NCBI RefSeq assembly: GCF_002006795.1
Contig: NZ_MVDN01000002.1
Coordinates: 59,012 to 105,135 of the forward strand
Direction: 5' to 3'
From: Wohlfahrtiimonas populi
GTDB lineage: Bacteria > Pseudomonadota > Gammaproteobacteria > Cardiobacteriales > Wohlfahrtiimonadaceae
DNA length: 46,124 bases
This document shows positions 17,629 to 26,411 of this stretch, piece after piece. The first letter of the stretch is position 1, and the number at the start of each line of letters is the position of its first letter. The translations under genes were made by a program, and so were the position numbers. Under the pieces are notes generated by a model. It was not told the origin of the DNA. It saw nothing but the letters and a program-made list of their open reading frames with translations, and searched no databases.

Positions 17629-18051
17629 ATGCAACTAACTCAACAAACTGATTACGCTTTTAAAACCCTTATTTATGCTGCTATTCATTCTGAACGATTG
17701 GTGAATATTTCAGAAATTTCTAGTTACTATAATGTTTCTCGAAGCCATTTAACCAAAGTCATCGCAAAACTCACAAAACAAGGTTATTTAACTAGCATTC
17801 GTGGCAATCAAGGTGGATTAAAGTTAGGCAATGATCCATTCAAAATTAATCTTGGGCAACTCATTCGTGATTTTGAACAACTCTCCATCATTGAATGTCA
17901 TAGCGAAGAAAACCAATGCAATATCTCTGAGCAATGCAGAATTAACTTAATCATGGCAGATGCTTTAAAAAGCTTTCTGCAAGTGCTAGATGGTTACTAT
18001 CTCTCAGATGTTGTGACAAATCCTAATCTGATTAGCATGATTAAATCGTAG
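17629..18051 (+). CDS. Rrf2 family regulator, NsrR-like
   Basis: A 140-residue winged-helix regulator. The start at ATG 17629 gives the canonical Rrf2 N-terminus MQLTQQTDYAFKTLIYAA; the longer upstream frame overlaps the preceding terminator and has no family similarity. The DNA-binding helix is VNISEISSYYNVSRSHLTKV, followed by SIRGNQGGLKL. Three cysteines (Cys90, Cys97, Cys103, in ECHSEENQCNISEQC) sit where NsrR holds its Fe-S cluster (E. coli Cys91, 96, 102). NsrR is a nitric-oxide-sensing repressor, and this protein probably has a similar job, although the first spacing is longer than in E. coli. No NO-detoxification gene is adjacent, so targets are unknown. Confidence 0.85.
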   Translation: MQLTQQTDYAFKTLIYAAIHSERLVNISEISSYYNVSRSHLTKVIAKLTKQGYLTSIRGNQGGLKLGNDPFKINLGQLIRDFEQLSIIECHSEENQCNISEQCRINLIMADALKSFLQVLDGYYLSDVVTNPNLISMIKS

Positions 18052-18077
18052 ATTGATATAAAAATCAGTATTTTATA

Positions 18078-18114
18078 TTAAACAAAGCATGTATAATGCT
18101 TCTCAATTGTTTAA
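18078..18114 (+). promoter_or_regulatory. Inverted repeat around the nadR -10 box, possible operator
   Basis: TTAAACAA (18078-18085) and TTGTTTAA (18107-18114) are perfect inverted copies; inside them AAGCAT (18085-18090) and ATGCTT (18096-18101) form a second pair. A perfect -10 TATAAT lies at 18092-18097. The half sites resemble the TGTTTA/TAAACA halves of the enterobacterial NadR box but in reversed order, so autoregulation by NadR is only a guess. Confidence 0.45.
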
Positions 18115-18127
18115 GGGAGACAGAAGT

Positions 18128-19360
18128 ATGATTAATGTTGCGTACATTAAAAAAGTCATTAAAGATAGAGGATTAACTCTACAAAACGTTGCTGACCATT
18201 GTGATATGACAAAAGGCTATTTAAGCCAATTGCTCAATAATAAGGTTCAGAACCCTAGCGCAACAAAACTGAATGCATTATATCAATATCTCAACATCAA
18301 TCCACAAGAAGAAGAGAAAACTGTTGGGATCATTTTTGGTGCATTCTACCCATTGCATACTGGCCATGTTTATTTGATCCAAAGAGCCATTAGCCAAATG
18401 GATGAATTGCATATCATTCTTCGCCATAATGAAGAACGTGATTATCAAACATTCAAAGATAGTGCAATGAGCCGTCAACCCTCTTTAAAAGATCGTTTAC
18501 GCTGGTTGTTGCAAACTTTCAAATACCAAAAAAACATCCATATTCACTATATTGATGAGGAAAATCTCTCTCAGTCAGAAGAAGATCAAATCTTATGGGC
18601 AAAGAAAGTCGATTACTTCTTGCAATCCCATAACATTAAACCAGATATGATCTACAGCAGTGAAAATAATGACGTGGATTTTTATCTCAAACACTTAAAC
18701 TTACCAACAAAAGTGATTGATCCTGAGCGCACATTCATGAATATTCGCAGTGAAGATATTCGTCGCTCGCCTTTATCACACTGGGAATATATTCCCACAG
18801 AAGTTAAGCCTTTCTTTGTAAAAACCATTGCAATTTTGGGCGGCGATTCTAGTGGCAAAAGCACAATGATCAATAAGCTTGCGAACATGTTTAATACAAC
18901 AAGTGCTTGGGAATATGGCAAAGAGTATATCTTCAGACATTTGGGCGGTGATGAGCGCGCATTACAATTTGATGATTACAATAATATTGCATTAGGACAA
19001 GCTCAGTACATCGATTTTGCCGTTAAACATGCAAATAAAATCGCATTCATTGATACAGCGTTTGTGACAACGCAAGCATTCTGTATTAAATATGAAGGCA
19101 AACCTCATCCTTCTGTGGAAGCTATGTTGAATAACTACTATTTTGACTTAGTCATTTTCTTAGAAAACAACACACCTTGGGTTTCAGATGGCTTGCGCCA
19201 TTTAGGCTCTAATCAAGCACGCAAAGAGTTTCAATCATTACTTAAATTGATTTTAAATAAACACAATATTCCTTATGTTGAAATCAATGCTGAGGAATAC
19301 GATGAACGCTATTTGCAATGCATTGAATTGGTTAAAGGTGTTTTAAAAGCGTCAAGTTAA
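18128..19360 (+). CDS. nadR: Trifunctional NadR: repressor, NMN adenylyltransferase, ribosylnicotinamide kinase
   Basis: A 410-residue protein, the same length as E. coli NadR. The ATG at 18128 is chosen for the AAGGGAGA ribosome binding site 8 bases upstream. Domains in order: an XRE-type helix-turn-helix (about 5-58, LTLQNVADHCDMTKGYLSQL), the nucleotidyltransferase domain with GAFYPLHTGH (71-80), and the kinase domain with Walker A GDSSGKST (239-246). It phosphorylates nicotinamide riboside, can adenylylate NMN, and in enterobacteria represses NAD synthesis genes. The N-terminal HTH suggests that regulation is kept here. It is followed by a terminator. nadK lies about 5 kb upstream, in a separate unit. 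Confidence 0.94.
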   Translation: MINVAYIKKVIKDRGLTLQNVADHCDMTKGYLSQLLNNKVQNPSATKLNALYQYLNINPQEEEKTVGIIFGAFYPLHTGHVYLIQRAISQMDELHIILRHNEERDYQTFKDSAMSRQPSLKDRLRWLLQTFKYQKNIHIHYIDEENLSQSEEDQILWAKKVDYFLQSHNIKPDMIYSSENNDVDFYLKHLNLPTKVIDPERTFMNIRSEDIRRSPLSHWEYIPTEVKPFFVKTIAILGGDSSGKSTMINKLANMFNTTSAWEYGKEYIFRHLGGDERALQFDDYNNIALGQAQYIDFAVKHANKIAFIDTAFVTTQAFCIKYEGKPHPSVEAMLNNYYFDLVIFLENNTPWVSDGLRHLGSNQARKEFQSLLKLILNKHNIPYVEINAEEYDERYLQCIELVKGVLKASS

Positions 19361-19391
19361 GCAATCAAAATATCAGATAATACAAATAATT

Positions 19392-19414
19392 AAAGCCAGC
19401 TGTTGCTGGCTTTT
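19392..19414. terminator. Terminator after nadR
   Basis: A 9-bp perfect stem (19392-19400 with 19405-19413), loop TGTT, with a short T run. Confidence 0.75.
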
Positions 19415-19437
19415 GATTGCTTAAATTTTGAATCATT

Positions 19438-19776
19438 TTACCAATTGGAATGCATTCTGCCTTGTCCGCGATGGTTGTTATTATTGCGATGGTTATTACC
19501 ATTCATATGATAACCATTATTGTTACGATGATTACCGTGATTCATGTAGTTATTCGATCCACGGTTATTATTAGCCTGCTTCATACGAGTATTATGATAA
19601 GTGCCATTATTGTGATATTGAGCACGATCTTTCATCATTTGATTATGTTGCTCTGATGTCATGTTGCGATGATATCCCATGCCACTGCCATCACAATTAT
19701 TATAATTATTTTGCGCCATAGCGGTTGATGATACAAATAAAGCGCCTGCGACTGCTAAAAATAAGATCTTTTTCAT
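19438..19776 (-). CDS. Asn/His-rich secreted protein of unknown function
   Basis: A 112-residue protein with a clear signal peptide (MKKILFLAVAGALFVSSTAMA, predicted cleavage after residue 21). The mature part is extraordinarily rich in Asn, His, Gly, Met and Arg, with repeated N-H-R-N-N-N units in the second half and a single Cys. One short ordinary segment, MTSEQHNQMMKDR, may be helical and recalls the start of CpxP/Spy-type periplasmic helices, but the similarity is too short to name a family. His and Met richness suggests metal binding in the periplasm. The ribosome binding site TAAGGATG is good, which supports a real gene. It is divergent from the LysE exporter gene and convergent with nadR. 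Confidence 0.7.
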   Translation of the reverse strand: MKKILFLAVAGALFVSSTAMAQNNYNNCDGSGMGYHRNMTSEQHNQMMKDRAQYHNNGTYHNTRMKQANNNRGSNNYMNHGNHRNNNGYHMNGNNHRNNNNHRGQGRMHSNW

Positions 19777-19887
19777 AGTTCACATCCTTATTATTTTCAT
19801 TGAATCCTTATGGATTGTTAATATCATAATCCTTAGAATGTAAAAGCAACTCATTGATTGTAAATCATCCGTAAACATTCATAGAAG

Positions 19888-19905
19888 GATTCTCAAGTGA
19901 GAATC
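19888..19905. repeat. Perfect inverted repeat between divergent genes, possible operator
   Basis: GATTCTCA and TGAGAATC (8-bp arms, 2-base centre AG) lie about 60 bases upstream of the LysE-family start codon and 110 bases upstream of the Asn/His-rich gene start. There is no T run, so it looks more like a dimeric regulator site than a terminator. No regulator can be named. Confidence 0.5.
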
Positions 19906-19966
19906 AGGGATTGCTTTTACCTACGAAAACACATATAACTATCGTTCATTTTGATGAAGGATAACC

Positions 19967-20587
19967 ATGAATTTTTTAGAACTCAGCCTTTATATCATCA
20001 CTGTTGTTGTGATGATCGCAACACCTGGCCCTGTTATGATTTTAGTTGCAAGCGCAGGCTTAAAACATGGTTATCGCGCAGCCTTAAAAACAATCTTTGG
20101 CACAAATATCGCATCATTAGTATTAATCGCTTTTTCTATCCTAGTTTTGAAAGGCGTTTTAAGCATCAATGATCTAGTATTTGTCATCATCAAATTACTA
20201 GGCTCACTATATATTGCGTATTTAGGTTATGAAATTTTAAAAGAAGTTTTTACTCATTCCGATGTTGCACCTACGGCTATCAAACCTGTAGATGGTGGAT
20301 TCAAAAAAGGCTTTTTAGTAGGCATTTCTAACCCTAAAGATATCATTTTCTTCTCTTCATTTTTCCCACAATTCATCAATGTACATGACAATATTAATAT
20401 CAGTTTATCCATTTTAGTGATCACATGGATCATCCTTGATTTCCTGACATTATCTATTGTATATGTTGCATTCAATGCATTGTCTCAAAAATCGATCTAC
20501 CACAAAATTTTAGGGGCTTGTGGCGTGCTATTAGTATTGATTGCGATTTATGGCCTAGCAACTTCAATACAAGCACTACTTGCATGA
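19967..20587 (+). CDS. LysE/RhtB family amino acid exporter
   Basis: A 206-residue inner-membrane protein with about six hydrophobic segments. The N-terminal [21 protein letters not shown] is the hallmark of the LysE/RhtB family, and [18 protein letters not shown] matches the conserved loop in the second half. Members export amino acids or related molecules using the proton gradient; the substrate here is not predictable. The ATG follows GAAGGATAACC. Its last 40 bases overlap the end of the convergent SulP gene. The upstream intergenic region contains a perfect inverted repeat that could bind a regulator. Confidence 0.9.
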   Translation: MNFLELSLYIITVVVMIATPGPVMILVASAGLKHGYRAALKTIFGTNIASLVLIAFSILVLKGVLSINDLVFVIIKLLGSLYIAYLGYEILKEVFTHSDVAPTAIKPVDGGFKKGFLVGISNPKDIIFFSSFFPQFINVHDNINISLSILVITWIILDFLTLSIVYVAFNALSQKSIYHKILGACGVLLVLIAIYGLATSIQALLA

Positions 20588-22275
20588 TCTAACTCTTCAA
20601 ATATCTCTTCACGCGATGAATAGAAATCCAATCGACCTTCTATCGGTTGGATTTTAGCACGTGCCAATGTTTTCAAAGGTTGGAATGGAATATTGCAAAT
20701 CATAACTCGCTTGCCTTCATTCAAATCTTCCATAAAACGCGTAAATGCTTGCAATCCACCTACATCTAGTAAAGTCACATGATCCCAATCCAAAATAATT
20801 GTTTGGTAATGATCGCTCAATTCAGATAGTTCACTGAAAATACGCTCCGCCGCTGCGAAAAATAGCGGCCCTTGAATTGTATATAGAATTTCATTCTCAT
20901 CAAATTGCTCACAATCTATCTCTGTCAGCTTGGTTAAATCTGCAATATTTTTCATAAACAATAGCGCAGCCAATACAACACCAATTGAAATCGCAATGAT
21001 CATATCGAAGAATACTGTTAAGAATAAACAAACCAAAAGTACTGCAATATCACCTTTAGGTGCTTTTTGAATAATGTCTTTAATCTTTCTTGCTTCGCTC
21101 ATATTCCACGCAACCATAAATAACAATGCCGCCATCGCAGCCAATGGTAAATATGATAAATAACGCGCAAAGAATAATAATGCAGCCAATACAAACAAAG
21201 AGTGCACAATCGCTGAAACTGGCGATGTCGCACCTGCTTTGAAGTTTACGGCTGAGCGAGCGATTGCTGCAGTTGATGTGATTCCACCAAAGAAAGGTGC
21301 TACAACATTACTTAAACCTTGTCCTAATAATTCACTGTTAGGATTATGCTTTGTGCGTGTCATATTATCTAAAATTACGGCACACAATAATGATTCAATT
21401 GCACCTAAAACCGCCATAGAAAATGCAGCTGGCAACAATGCTGAAATATTCTTCCATGTCCATTCAAAGCTTCCTGTTTCCGCAGGTACATTCCAAGGTA
21501 AAACAAATGATGGCAATACAGGCGGAATGCCTTGCCCTTCATCACCATTGGGTAAAATATAACTAAACTTGCTACCAATCGTTTGAATATCATGACCGAA
21601 CCACTGATAAACCAACATCACAAGTACACCTGCAATAATTGCGGGTAAATGCCCTGGAAAGTTGATTCTGAGTTTTGGCCAAAAGATTAATACAGCTAAA
21701 GTTGTGATACCCACTAAAGTATCACCCCATTGTAGTGTTGAAAGCGAGCTACCAATCATCATGATACGTGTAATAAAATCATCAGATTCCGCTGCTGGTG
21801 TCAAACCAAAAAAATCCACAAATTGCATACTTGCAATTGTAATGGCAATCCCTGCTGTAAAGCCCAATGTGACAGATAATGGGATATATTCGATTACACG
21901 CCCCAAACGCGCTAAGCCCATAATTAATAATATGATGCCAGAAAATAATGTTGCGACTAATAAGCCTTGTAGACCGAATTGCTGAGCGACTGGAAATAAT
22001 ATCACTACAAAAGCCGCAGTTGGCCCTGAAACACTTAGTTTAGAACCGCCCGCCAATGCTGCGATCATTCCTGCAATACCAGCAGTATATAAACCATATT
22101 GAGGCGGCACACCACTCGCGATTGCCAAAGCCATTGCTAATGGAATAGCGATGATTCCAACAGTAATACCTGCAATGATATCTCGCATAAAGCGATTCAA
22201 TGAATATCCATCTCTAAAGCAAGCATTATAAAGCGCAATACCTATGCGAACCCGCGTAATATAGTTTCTTCTCAA
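20548..22275 (-). CDS. SulP family anion transporter with STAS domain
   Basis: A 575-residue SLC26/SulP transporter. The membrane domain starts with [31 protein letters not shown], here given by its ends: RFMRDIIAG and [11 protein letters not shown]. It continues through about 12-14 segments, with [15 protein letters not shown] near the substrate site. The C-terminal STAS domain (about 450-550) has [19 protein letters not shown]. Bacterial members move sulfate, bicarbonate or dicarboxylates; without a linked carbonic anhydrase or cys gene the substrate is open. It is a monocistronic minus-strand gene between the ribosomal operon and the LysE exporter, with which it overlaps by 40 bases tail to tail. 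Confidence 0.93.
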   Translation of the reverse strand: MRRNYITRVRIGIALYNACFRDGYSLNRFMRDIIAGITVGIIAIPLAMALAIASGVPPQYGLYTAGIAGMIAALAGGSKLSVSGPTAAFVVILFPVAQQFGLQGLLVATLFSGIILLIMGLARLGRVIEYIPLSVTLGFTAGIAITIASMQFVDFFGLTPAAESDDFITRIMMIGSSLSTLQWGDTLVGITTLAVLIFWPKLRINFPGHLPAIIAGVLVMLVYQWFGHDIQTIGSKFSYILPNGDEGQGIPPVLPSFVLPWNVPAETGSFEWTWKNISALLPAAFSMAVLGAIESLLCAVILDNMTRTKHNPNSELLGQGLSNVVAPFFGGITSTAAIARSAVNFKAGATSPVSAIVHSLFVLAALLFFARYLSYLPLAAMAALLFMVAWNMSEARKIKDIIQKAPKGDIAVLLVCLFLTVFFDMIIAISIGVVLAALLFMKNIADLTKLTEIDCEQFDENEILYTIQGPLFFAAAERIFSELSELSDHYQTIILDWDHVTLLDVGGLQAFTRFMEDLNEGKRVMICNIPFQPLKTLARAKIQPIEGRLDFYSSREEIFEELDHASSACIEVARP

Positions 22276-22396
22276 TTAAGCTATCCTCATTATTCTTTAT
22301 TTATATTTGATTAAATCTATTTAAATCTTTGACTTTAAAGCTTTAGTCTAATACTAATAAATAAATTTACAAAAACTTTAGCTTATTTATGATAAC

Positions 22397-22424
22397 AAAA
22401 AAGCCCCGCATAAGCGGGGCTTTT
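22397..22424 (-). terminator. Terminator of the rpsF-rpsR-rplI operon
   Basis: An 11-bp stem with six G-C pairs (22399-22409 with 22414-22424, loop of 4), followed by a T run on the minus strand. Confidence 0.92.
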
Positions 22425-22448
22425 CAATGAATTTTGTTTTAGAGCAAA

Positions 22449-22895
22449 TTACTCAGCAACAACGTTCACTTGAATGTTTACGATTACATCTGGGTGCAAT
22501 GTTAAAACAACTGGGTGCTCACCAACGCTACGGATTGAACCATCAGCGATACGAACATCACGTTTTTCTAACTTAACGCCAGCGTTTGTAACAGCTTCAG
22601 CGATATCTTGGCTAGTTACAGCACCGAACAAACGGCCTTCTGTACCTGCTTTAACTGACATAGTGATAACGATGCCATTTAATTTTTCGCCACGTGCAGT
22701 TGCATCAGCTAAAATTTCAGCTTGCTTAGCTTCTAACTCAGCGCGTTGAACTTCTAATTTAGCGATGTTTGCTGGAGTTGCTTCAGTAGCTTTACCTAAT
22801 GGTAATAAGAAGTTACGAGCATAACCAGATTTTACTTCAACTGTATCACCAAGTTTACCCAACTTGTTGATTTTTTCTAATAAAATAACTTGCAT
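22449..22895 (-). CDS. rplI: 50S ribosomal protein L9
   Basis: A 148-residue ribosomal protein that binds 23S rRNA through its N-terminal domain. It begins MQVILLEKINKLGKLGDTV and contains the signature GYARNFLLPLGKA; the long connecting helix (residues about 40-75) and the C-terminal domain (GRLFGAVTSQDIAEAV) are intact. Length matches E. coli L9 (149). It is the last gene of the operon, 15 bases after rpsR, and a strong terminator follows. AGGAGCAATC is the ribosome binding site. Confidence 0.98.
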   Translation of the reverse strand: MQVILLEKINKLGKLGDTVEVKSGYARNFLLPLGKATEATPANIAKLEVQRAELEAKQAEILADATARGEKLNGIVITMSVKAGTEGRLFGAVTSQDIAEAVTNAGVKLEKRDVRIADGSIRSVGEHPVVLTLHPDVIVNIQVNVVAE

Positions 22896-22910
22896 GATTG
22901 CTCCTTAAAA

Positions 22911-23135
22911 TTAATGCTGATCTGAATATGGAAGCAATGCAATGTAACGAGCGCGTTTGATCGCAGTCGCTAATTGACGCTGATAGCGTGCTTGCGTACC
23001 AGTTACACGACTTGGGATGATTTTCCCAGTTTCAGTAATATAGTTTTTTAAGGTATTGATATCTTTGTAATCAATTTCTTTTACGTTTTCTGCTGTGAAA
23101 CGGCAGAATCTTTTACGACGGAAATAACGTGACAT
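22911..23135 (-). CDS. rpsR: 30S ribosomal protein S18
   Basis: A 74-residue, highly basic protein that pairs with S6 on the small subunit platform. The sequence [18 protein letters not shown] and [18 protein letters not shown] is diagnostic, and length equals E. coli S18 (75). It lies 29 bases after rpsF and 15 bases before rplI. The primosome gene priB, which sits between rpsF and rpsR in E. coli, is absent here. Confidence 0.98.
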   Translation of the reverse strand: MSRYFRRKRFCRFTAENVKEIDYKDINTLKNYITETGKIIPSRVTGTQARYQRQLATAIKRARYIALLPYSDQH

Positions 23136-23164
23136 ATTAAAATTCCTTTAGTTAAATGATGTGA

Positions 23165-23539
23165 TTATTCTTCATCTGCAGCGTCTGAAGATTCATCGTT
23201 TGCACGATCTTCACGCTGTGGCTTCATCAATACTGATGGTTCAGTGATAGCTTCTTCTTTCTGAATCGCCATGTGACGTAAAATCGCATCATTGAAACGG
23301 AAAATGCCTTGTAATTCTTCAAGAGCAAGATCATTACATTCAATGTTCATCATTACGTAATGAGCTTTGTGTAATTTTTGAATTGGGTAAGCCAATTGGC
23401 GACGGCCCCAATCTTCTAAACGGTGAATCTGACCACCTTCATTAGTAACAACTGAACGGTAACGCTCAATCATTGCTGGTACTTGTTCGCTTTGATCTGG
23501 GTGAACAAGGAATACAACTTCATAATGACGCATATTCAT
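23165..23539 (-). CDS. rpsF: 30S ribosomal protein S6
   Basis: A 124-residue protein, first gene of the rpsF-rpsR-rplI operon. It begins [21 protein letters not shown] and has the typical [20 protein letters not shown] core. The tail is acidic ([12 protein letters not shown]), as expected for the RimK-modified type in which glutamates are added to the C-terminus; whether RimK is present cannot be seen. The natural start is likely the second Met (MRHYEVVF, 23533), since most S6 proteins begin MRHYE; the ribosome binding site AAGGAATT serves either. Confidence 0.97.
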   Translation of the reverse strand: MNMRHYEVVFLVHPDQSEQVPAMIERYRSVVTNEGGQIHRLEDWGRRQLAYPIQKLHKAHYVMMNIECNDLALEELQGIFRFNDAILRHMAIQKEEAITEPSVLMKPQREDRANDESSDAADEE

Positions 23540-23627
23540 AATTCCTTATGGATTTATTAAACAAATAAAGTCTCCAGAGTAATTCTGTAAGACAAGGAAT
23601 GTATTTCGCTAAAAATACAAGCGCTGA

Positions 23628-23656
23628 ATTATAAGCTTTCTGATTTTAAATTGCAA
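23628..23656 (-). promoter_or_regulatory. Predicted promoter of the rpsF operon
   Basis: On the minus strand, -35 TTGCAA (23656-23651), a 17-base spacer and a perfect -10 TATAAT (23633-23628). It overlaps the last codons of psd and would give a leader of about 80 bases before rpsF. Confidence 0.7.
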
Positions 23657-24474
23657 AGCTTATATAGCGTTTCGCCCATTTTAATGGCAGAGCCTTCTTT
23701 TAAAGCTTCATTCAATGTGATTGAAGCATTCTTTTCCATCAATACAATCGCCGTTGAACCCATGTTAAAGCGCCCCATTTCAGCACCTTTATCTAGTTCA
23801 ATATCACGATCATAAGTTTGATAATCAATTACTCGGCCATAAGGCGGTGTAACATCTCCGCCCCAAACTGTTGCAATACTTGAAACATTAATTGCACCTA
23901 CCAAGATTAAAATCATCTTGCCATATTCAGTTTCAAACACACATACATAACGCTCATTTTCTGCAAACAATGTAGGAATCTGTGCAGCTGTTTTCAATGA
24001 AACACTGTATAACTTACCTGGCACATGAATTGTGCGTAGCAATTTTCCTTGTAAAGGCATGTGCACACGATGATAATCCGCTGGCGATAAATACACTGTT
24101 GCAAAGCTACCATCTTTAAAATCTTGTGCTAATTCAGGATCAGCAATCAAGCTTTCTACTGTAAAGTTATGCCCTTTTGCTTTCACAAAACGTGTATTTT
24201 CCAATTGGCCACATGCTGCAATCTTTCCATCCGCAGGTGAAACTACTGGCGATTCAGCAATTGGCCTTGCATCTGCTTCTAGTTGGCGCGTAAAGAACTC
24301 ATTAAACGTTTTGAAATCATCAGGCGAACTATATTTGCTCTCTTCCCAATTGATTGCATACAACTTAGAAAAGACTTTAATGAATAAATTTTTAAACCAA
24401 ACTGTACGAATTCTTGTGAGCTTACGAATACACCATGAACTCAAACGTTGCGGTAAAAAATACTGAATTGACAT
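23629..24474 (-). CDS. psd: Phosphatidylserine decarboxylase proenzyme
   Basis: Converts phosphatidylserine to phosphatidylethanolamine at the inner membrane. The 281-residue proenzyme cleaves itself within the MGST motif (RFNMGSTAIVL), between Gly239 and Ser240, giving a short alpha chain with a pyruvoyl group at Ser240. Other family motifs are FKTFNEFFTRQL, SPADGKI and YLSPADYHRVHMPL. Many homologs have LGST at the cleavage site; MGST is an accepted variant. It is 23 bases downstream of kdsB and probably co-transcribed with it. The start ATG at 24474 follows AAAGGGCAATTATTT. Confidence 0.96.
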   Translation of the reverse strand: MSIQYFLPQRLSSWCIRKLTRIRTVWFKNLFIKVFSKLYAINWEESKYSSPDDFKTFNEFFTRQLEADARPIAESPVVSPADGKIAACGQLENTRFVKAKGHNFTVESLIADPELAQDFKDGSFATVYLSPADYHRVHMPLQGKLLRTIHVPGKLYSVSLKTAAQIPTLFAENERYVCVFETEYGKMILILVGAINVSSIATVWGGDVTPPYGRVIDYQTYDRDIELDKGAEMGRFNMGSTAIVLMEKNASITLNEALKEGSAIKMGETLYKLCNLKSESL

Positions 24475-24497
24475 AAATAATTGCCCTTTAAATTGAT

Positions 24498-25262
24498 TTA
24501 GTTTTTCTCATTATACCATTTGCGCGCTAGTTCTAACTCAGCTGCTGTATCAATGCCCACTGGTGGAATTGTATCCATATGTTCAATGACTATTGAATAA
24601 CCATTCGATAAAGCACGTAATTGCTCTAAAGATTCAGATTGCTCCAATGGTGATGGTTTTAATTTAGGATATTCTTTCAAAAAGAATGCACGATAACCAT
24701 AAACACCAATATGACGCAATGGTTGTACATTTTCAGGCAACTCTCCTGTGCCTTTTTCAACACCACGAGGAAATGGAATGGGTGCACGAGAAAAATACAA
24801 TGCTTCATCTAAATTACTATGAACAACTTTCACAACGTTTGCATTGAAGAAATCTTCCCAATTATCAATGCGTGTTGCCAATGTACTCATTGCAGCTTTA
24901 GGATGATCTGCTAATTTATTCGCAACTTTCTCAATGAATTCGTAAGGCAAGAACGGCTCATCGCCCTGCCAATTCACAACCATCTCTTCATCATCAAAAC
25001 CACAAATATTTGCCACTTCTGCAAGGCGATCTGTCCCTGTTGGATGATCTTTCGATGTCATTACAACTTCTGCGCCCACAAATTGCATGTGATCAAAAAT
25101 AGATTGATCATCTGTTGCTACAATCACTTTCGTTGCTTTTGCTGACATTGCTTGGCGCCAAGTATGTTCAATCACTGGCTTATCACCAATTAACAACATC
25201 ATTTTGTTTGGTAAACGTGTTGAATTTAATCTTGCTGGAATCACAATCGTAAAATTATTCAT
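24498..25262 (-). CDS. kdsB: 3-deoxy-manno-octulosonate cytidylyltransferase (CMP-Kdo synthetase)
   Basis: Activates Kdo with CTP for lipopolysaccharide inner core synthesis. The 254-residue protein has the N-terminal nucleotide-binding motif IPARLNSTRLPNKMM, the stretch VVATDDQSIFDHM, MTSKDHPTGTDRLAEV and NWQGDEPFLP, all diagnostic of KdsB. Length matches the E. coli enzyme (248). It is the first gene of the kdsB-psd minus-strand pair; kdsA and lpxK are not nearby. Its presence shows that the organism makes Kdo-containing LPS. Confidence 0.97.
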   Translation of the reverse strand: MNNFTIVIPARLNSTRLPNKMMLLIGDKPVIEHTWRQAMSAKATKVIVATDDQSIFDHMQFVGAEVVMTSKDHPTGTDRLAEVANICGFDDEEMVVNWQGDEPFLPYEFIEKVANKLADHPKAAMSTLATRIDNWEDFFNANVVKVVHSNLDEALYFSRAPIPFPRGVEKGTGELPENVQPLRHIGVYGYRAFFLKEYPKLKPSPLEQSESLEQLRALSNGYSIVIEHMDTIPPVGIDTAAELELARKWYNEKN

Positions 25263-25718
25263 AAAGAACCATCATTACAGTTTAAATAATAAAGCTGACA
25301 TTCTATCAGAGCGATATATAAAAACAGTAAATTGATGACAAGAGTGTAAATTATACAGTTTCACACTTGACTTACACGCAACCAATCTATAGATTCGATA
25401 GAAACTGAGGCAATTAAATGTCAATAGTTGTAAACAGCATAAATACTGTAACTAATTGATATGGAAAATTTATATTTTTCTGATCAATTAATGAGCACAC
25501 TATTGACCTCAAATAACCATGCACCTTATGAGATAGATTTTTTGATTATTCACATAGTTATCCACAGTTCTTGTGGAAAGTATTTTGACTAATATTTGAT
25601 CATTAATTGCAGTGTATTAACTATACAAATACAGCATCAAATTGACTATTTTTATAGCATTACCACTTAGTTTAAAAATTCTTATATACAATGACATTTT
25701 TGCAAAAGAACTCTAAAT
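25263..25718. other. Gene-free AT-rich gap with DnaA-box-like sites between kdsB and eda
   Basis: There is no plausible coding frame in these 456 bases. On the plus strand TTATTCACA (25546-25554) and TTATCCACA (25558-25566) both match the DnaA-box consensus TTATNCACA, 12 bases apart start to start. A third, inverted near match, TTGTGGAAA (25571-25579), makes a small inverted repeat with the second (TCCACA/TGTGGA). Further upstream, TGTAAATTATACA (25345-25357) is a near palindrome. The gap must also hold the divergent kdsB and eda promoters, which I could not assign. Confidence 0.6.
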
Positions 25719-26348
25719 ATGAAAAATCTCGCAAACATTTTCCACAATCATCCTGTTGTTCCAATTGCGATGATTGATAACATCCAAAACGGCCTAAAAT
25801 TAGCAACAATTTTAATCCGTGAAGAATTGCCCATTATAGAAGTAACATTCCGCACGAAGGAAGCTTCTGACATTTTGAAAGCCATCAAAGATCATTATCC
25901 TGATTTGATTGTTGGTGCTGGTACTGTATTGAATGCGGAGCAAGCTAAAATCGCCTTCACATCGGACGCTGATTTCTTAGTTGCACCAGGATGCAATCCT
26001 CGTACAATTCAAACAGCACAAGACCTAGGCATGCCTACTTTGCCTGGTGTGAATAATCCAACTTCTATTGAAATGGCTTTGAATTACAACATCACAACCA
26101 TGAAATTCTTCCCAGCAGAAGTTTCTGGTGGCATCCCTATGATCAAAGCATTGATGGCACCTTATCAAGATATCCAGTTGATTCCCACAGGTGGCATAAA
26201 CCATGAAAACTTCCAAAGCTATCTAGCAACAGAGCGCGTGCTTGCGTGCGGAATGAGCTGGATGGTGGATAAGAAATTAGTTGAAGCTGGCAATTGGGAT
26301 GAGATCACTCGCCGTGTTCGTTTGATTAAAGAACTATCAGCAAAGTAA
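25719..26348 (+). CDS. eda: 2-keto-3-deoxy-6-phosphogluconate/4-hydroxy-2-oxoglutarate aldolase
   Basis: Class I aldolase that splits KDPG to pyruvate and glyceraldehyde 3-phosphate (Entner-Doudoroff) and can also act on KHG. The 209-residue protein has Glu41 and Arg45 (EVTFRTKEA), the GAGTVLN loop (67-72), the Schiff-base Lys129 (TMKFFPAE) and the phosphate-binding PTGGI (156-160), which align with E. coli Eda residues Glu45, Arg49 and Lys133. No edd or zwf gene is adjacent, so a sugar-acid or KHG role is as likely as a full Entner-Doudoroff route. It is monocistronic, with a terminator at its end. Confidence 0.95.
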   Translation: MKNLANIFHNHPVVPIAMIDNIQNGLKLATILIREELPIIEVTFRTKEASDILKAIKDHYPDLIVGAGTVLNAEQAKIAFTSDADFLVAPGCNPRTIQTAQDLGMPTLPGVNNPTSIEMALNYNITTMKFFPAEVSGGIPMIKALMAPYQDIQLIPTGGINHENFQSYLATERVLACGMSWMVDKKLVEAGNWDEITRRVRLIKELSAK

Positions 26349-26379
26349 TTTTCTAGAATCAATCTTTATATTTAATGAT

Positions 26380-26410
26380 CACCCGATTCTCATCGGGTGT
26401 TTTAATTTTT
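26380..26410. terminator. Terminator between eda and the alpha/beta hydrolase gene
   Basis: An 8-bp stem (26380-26387 with 26392-26399), loop TCTC, followed by TTTTAATTTTT on the plus strand. Confidence 0.8.
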
Positions 26411-26411
26411 A

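Noticed and set aside
20548-20587. Frameshift or truncation at the LysE/SulP overlap
   Set aside because: Both proteins have normal family lengths; a 40-base tail-to-tail overlap is acceptable.
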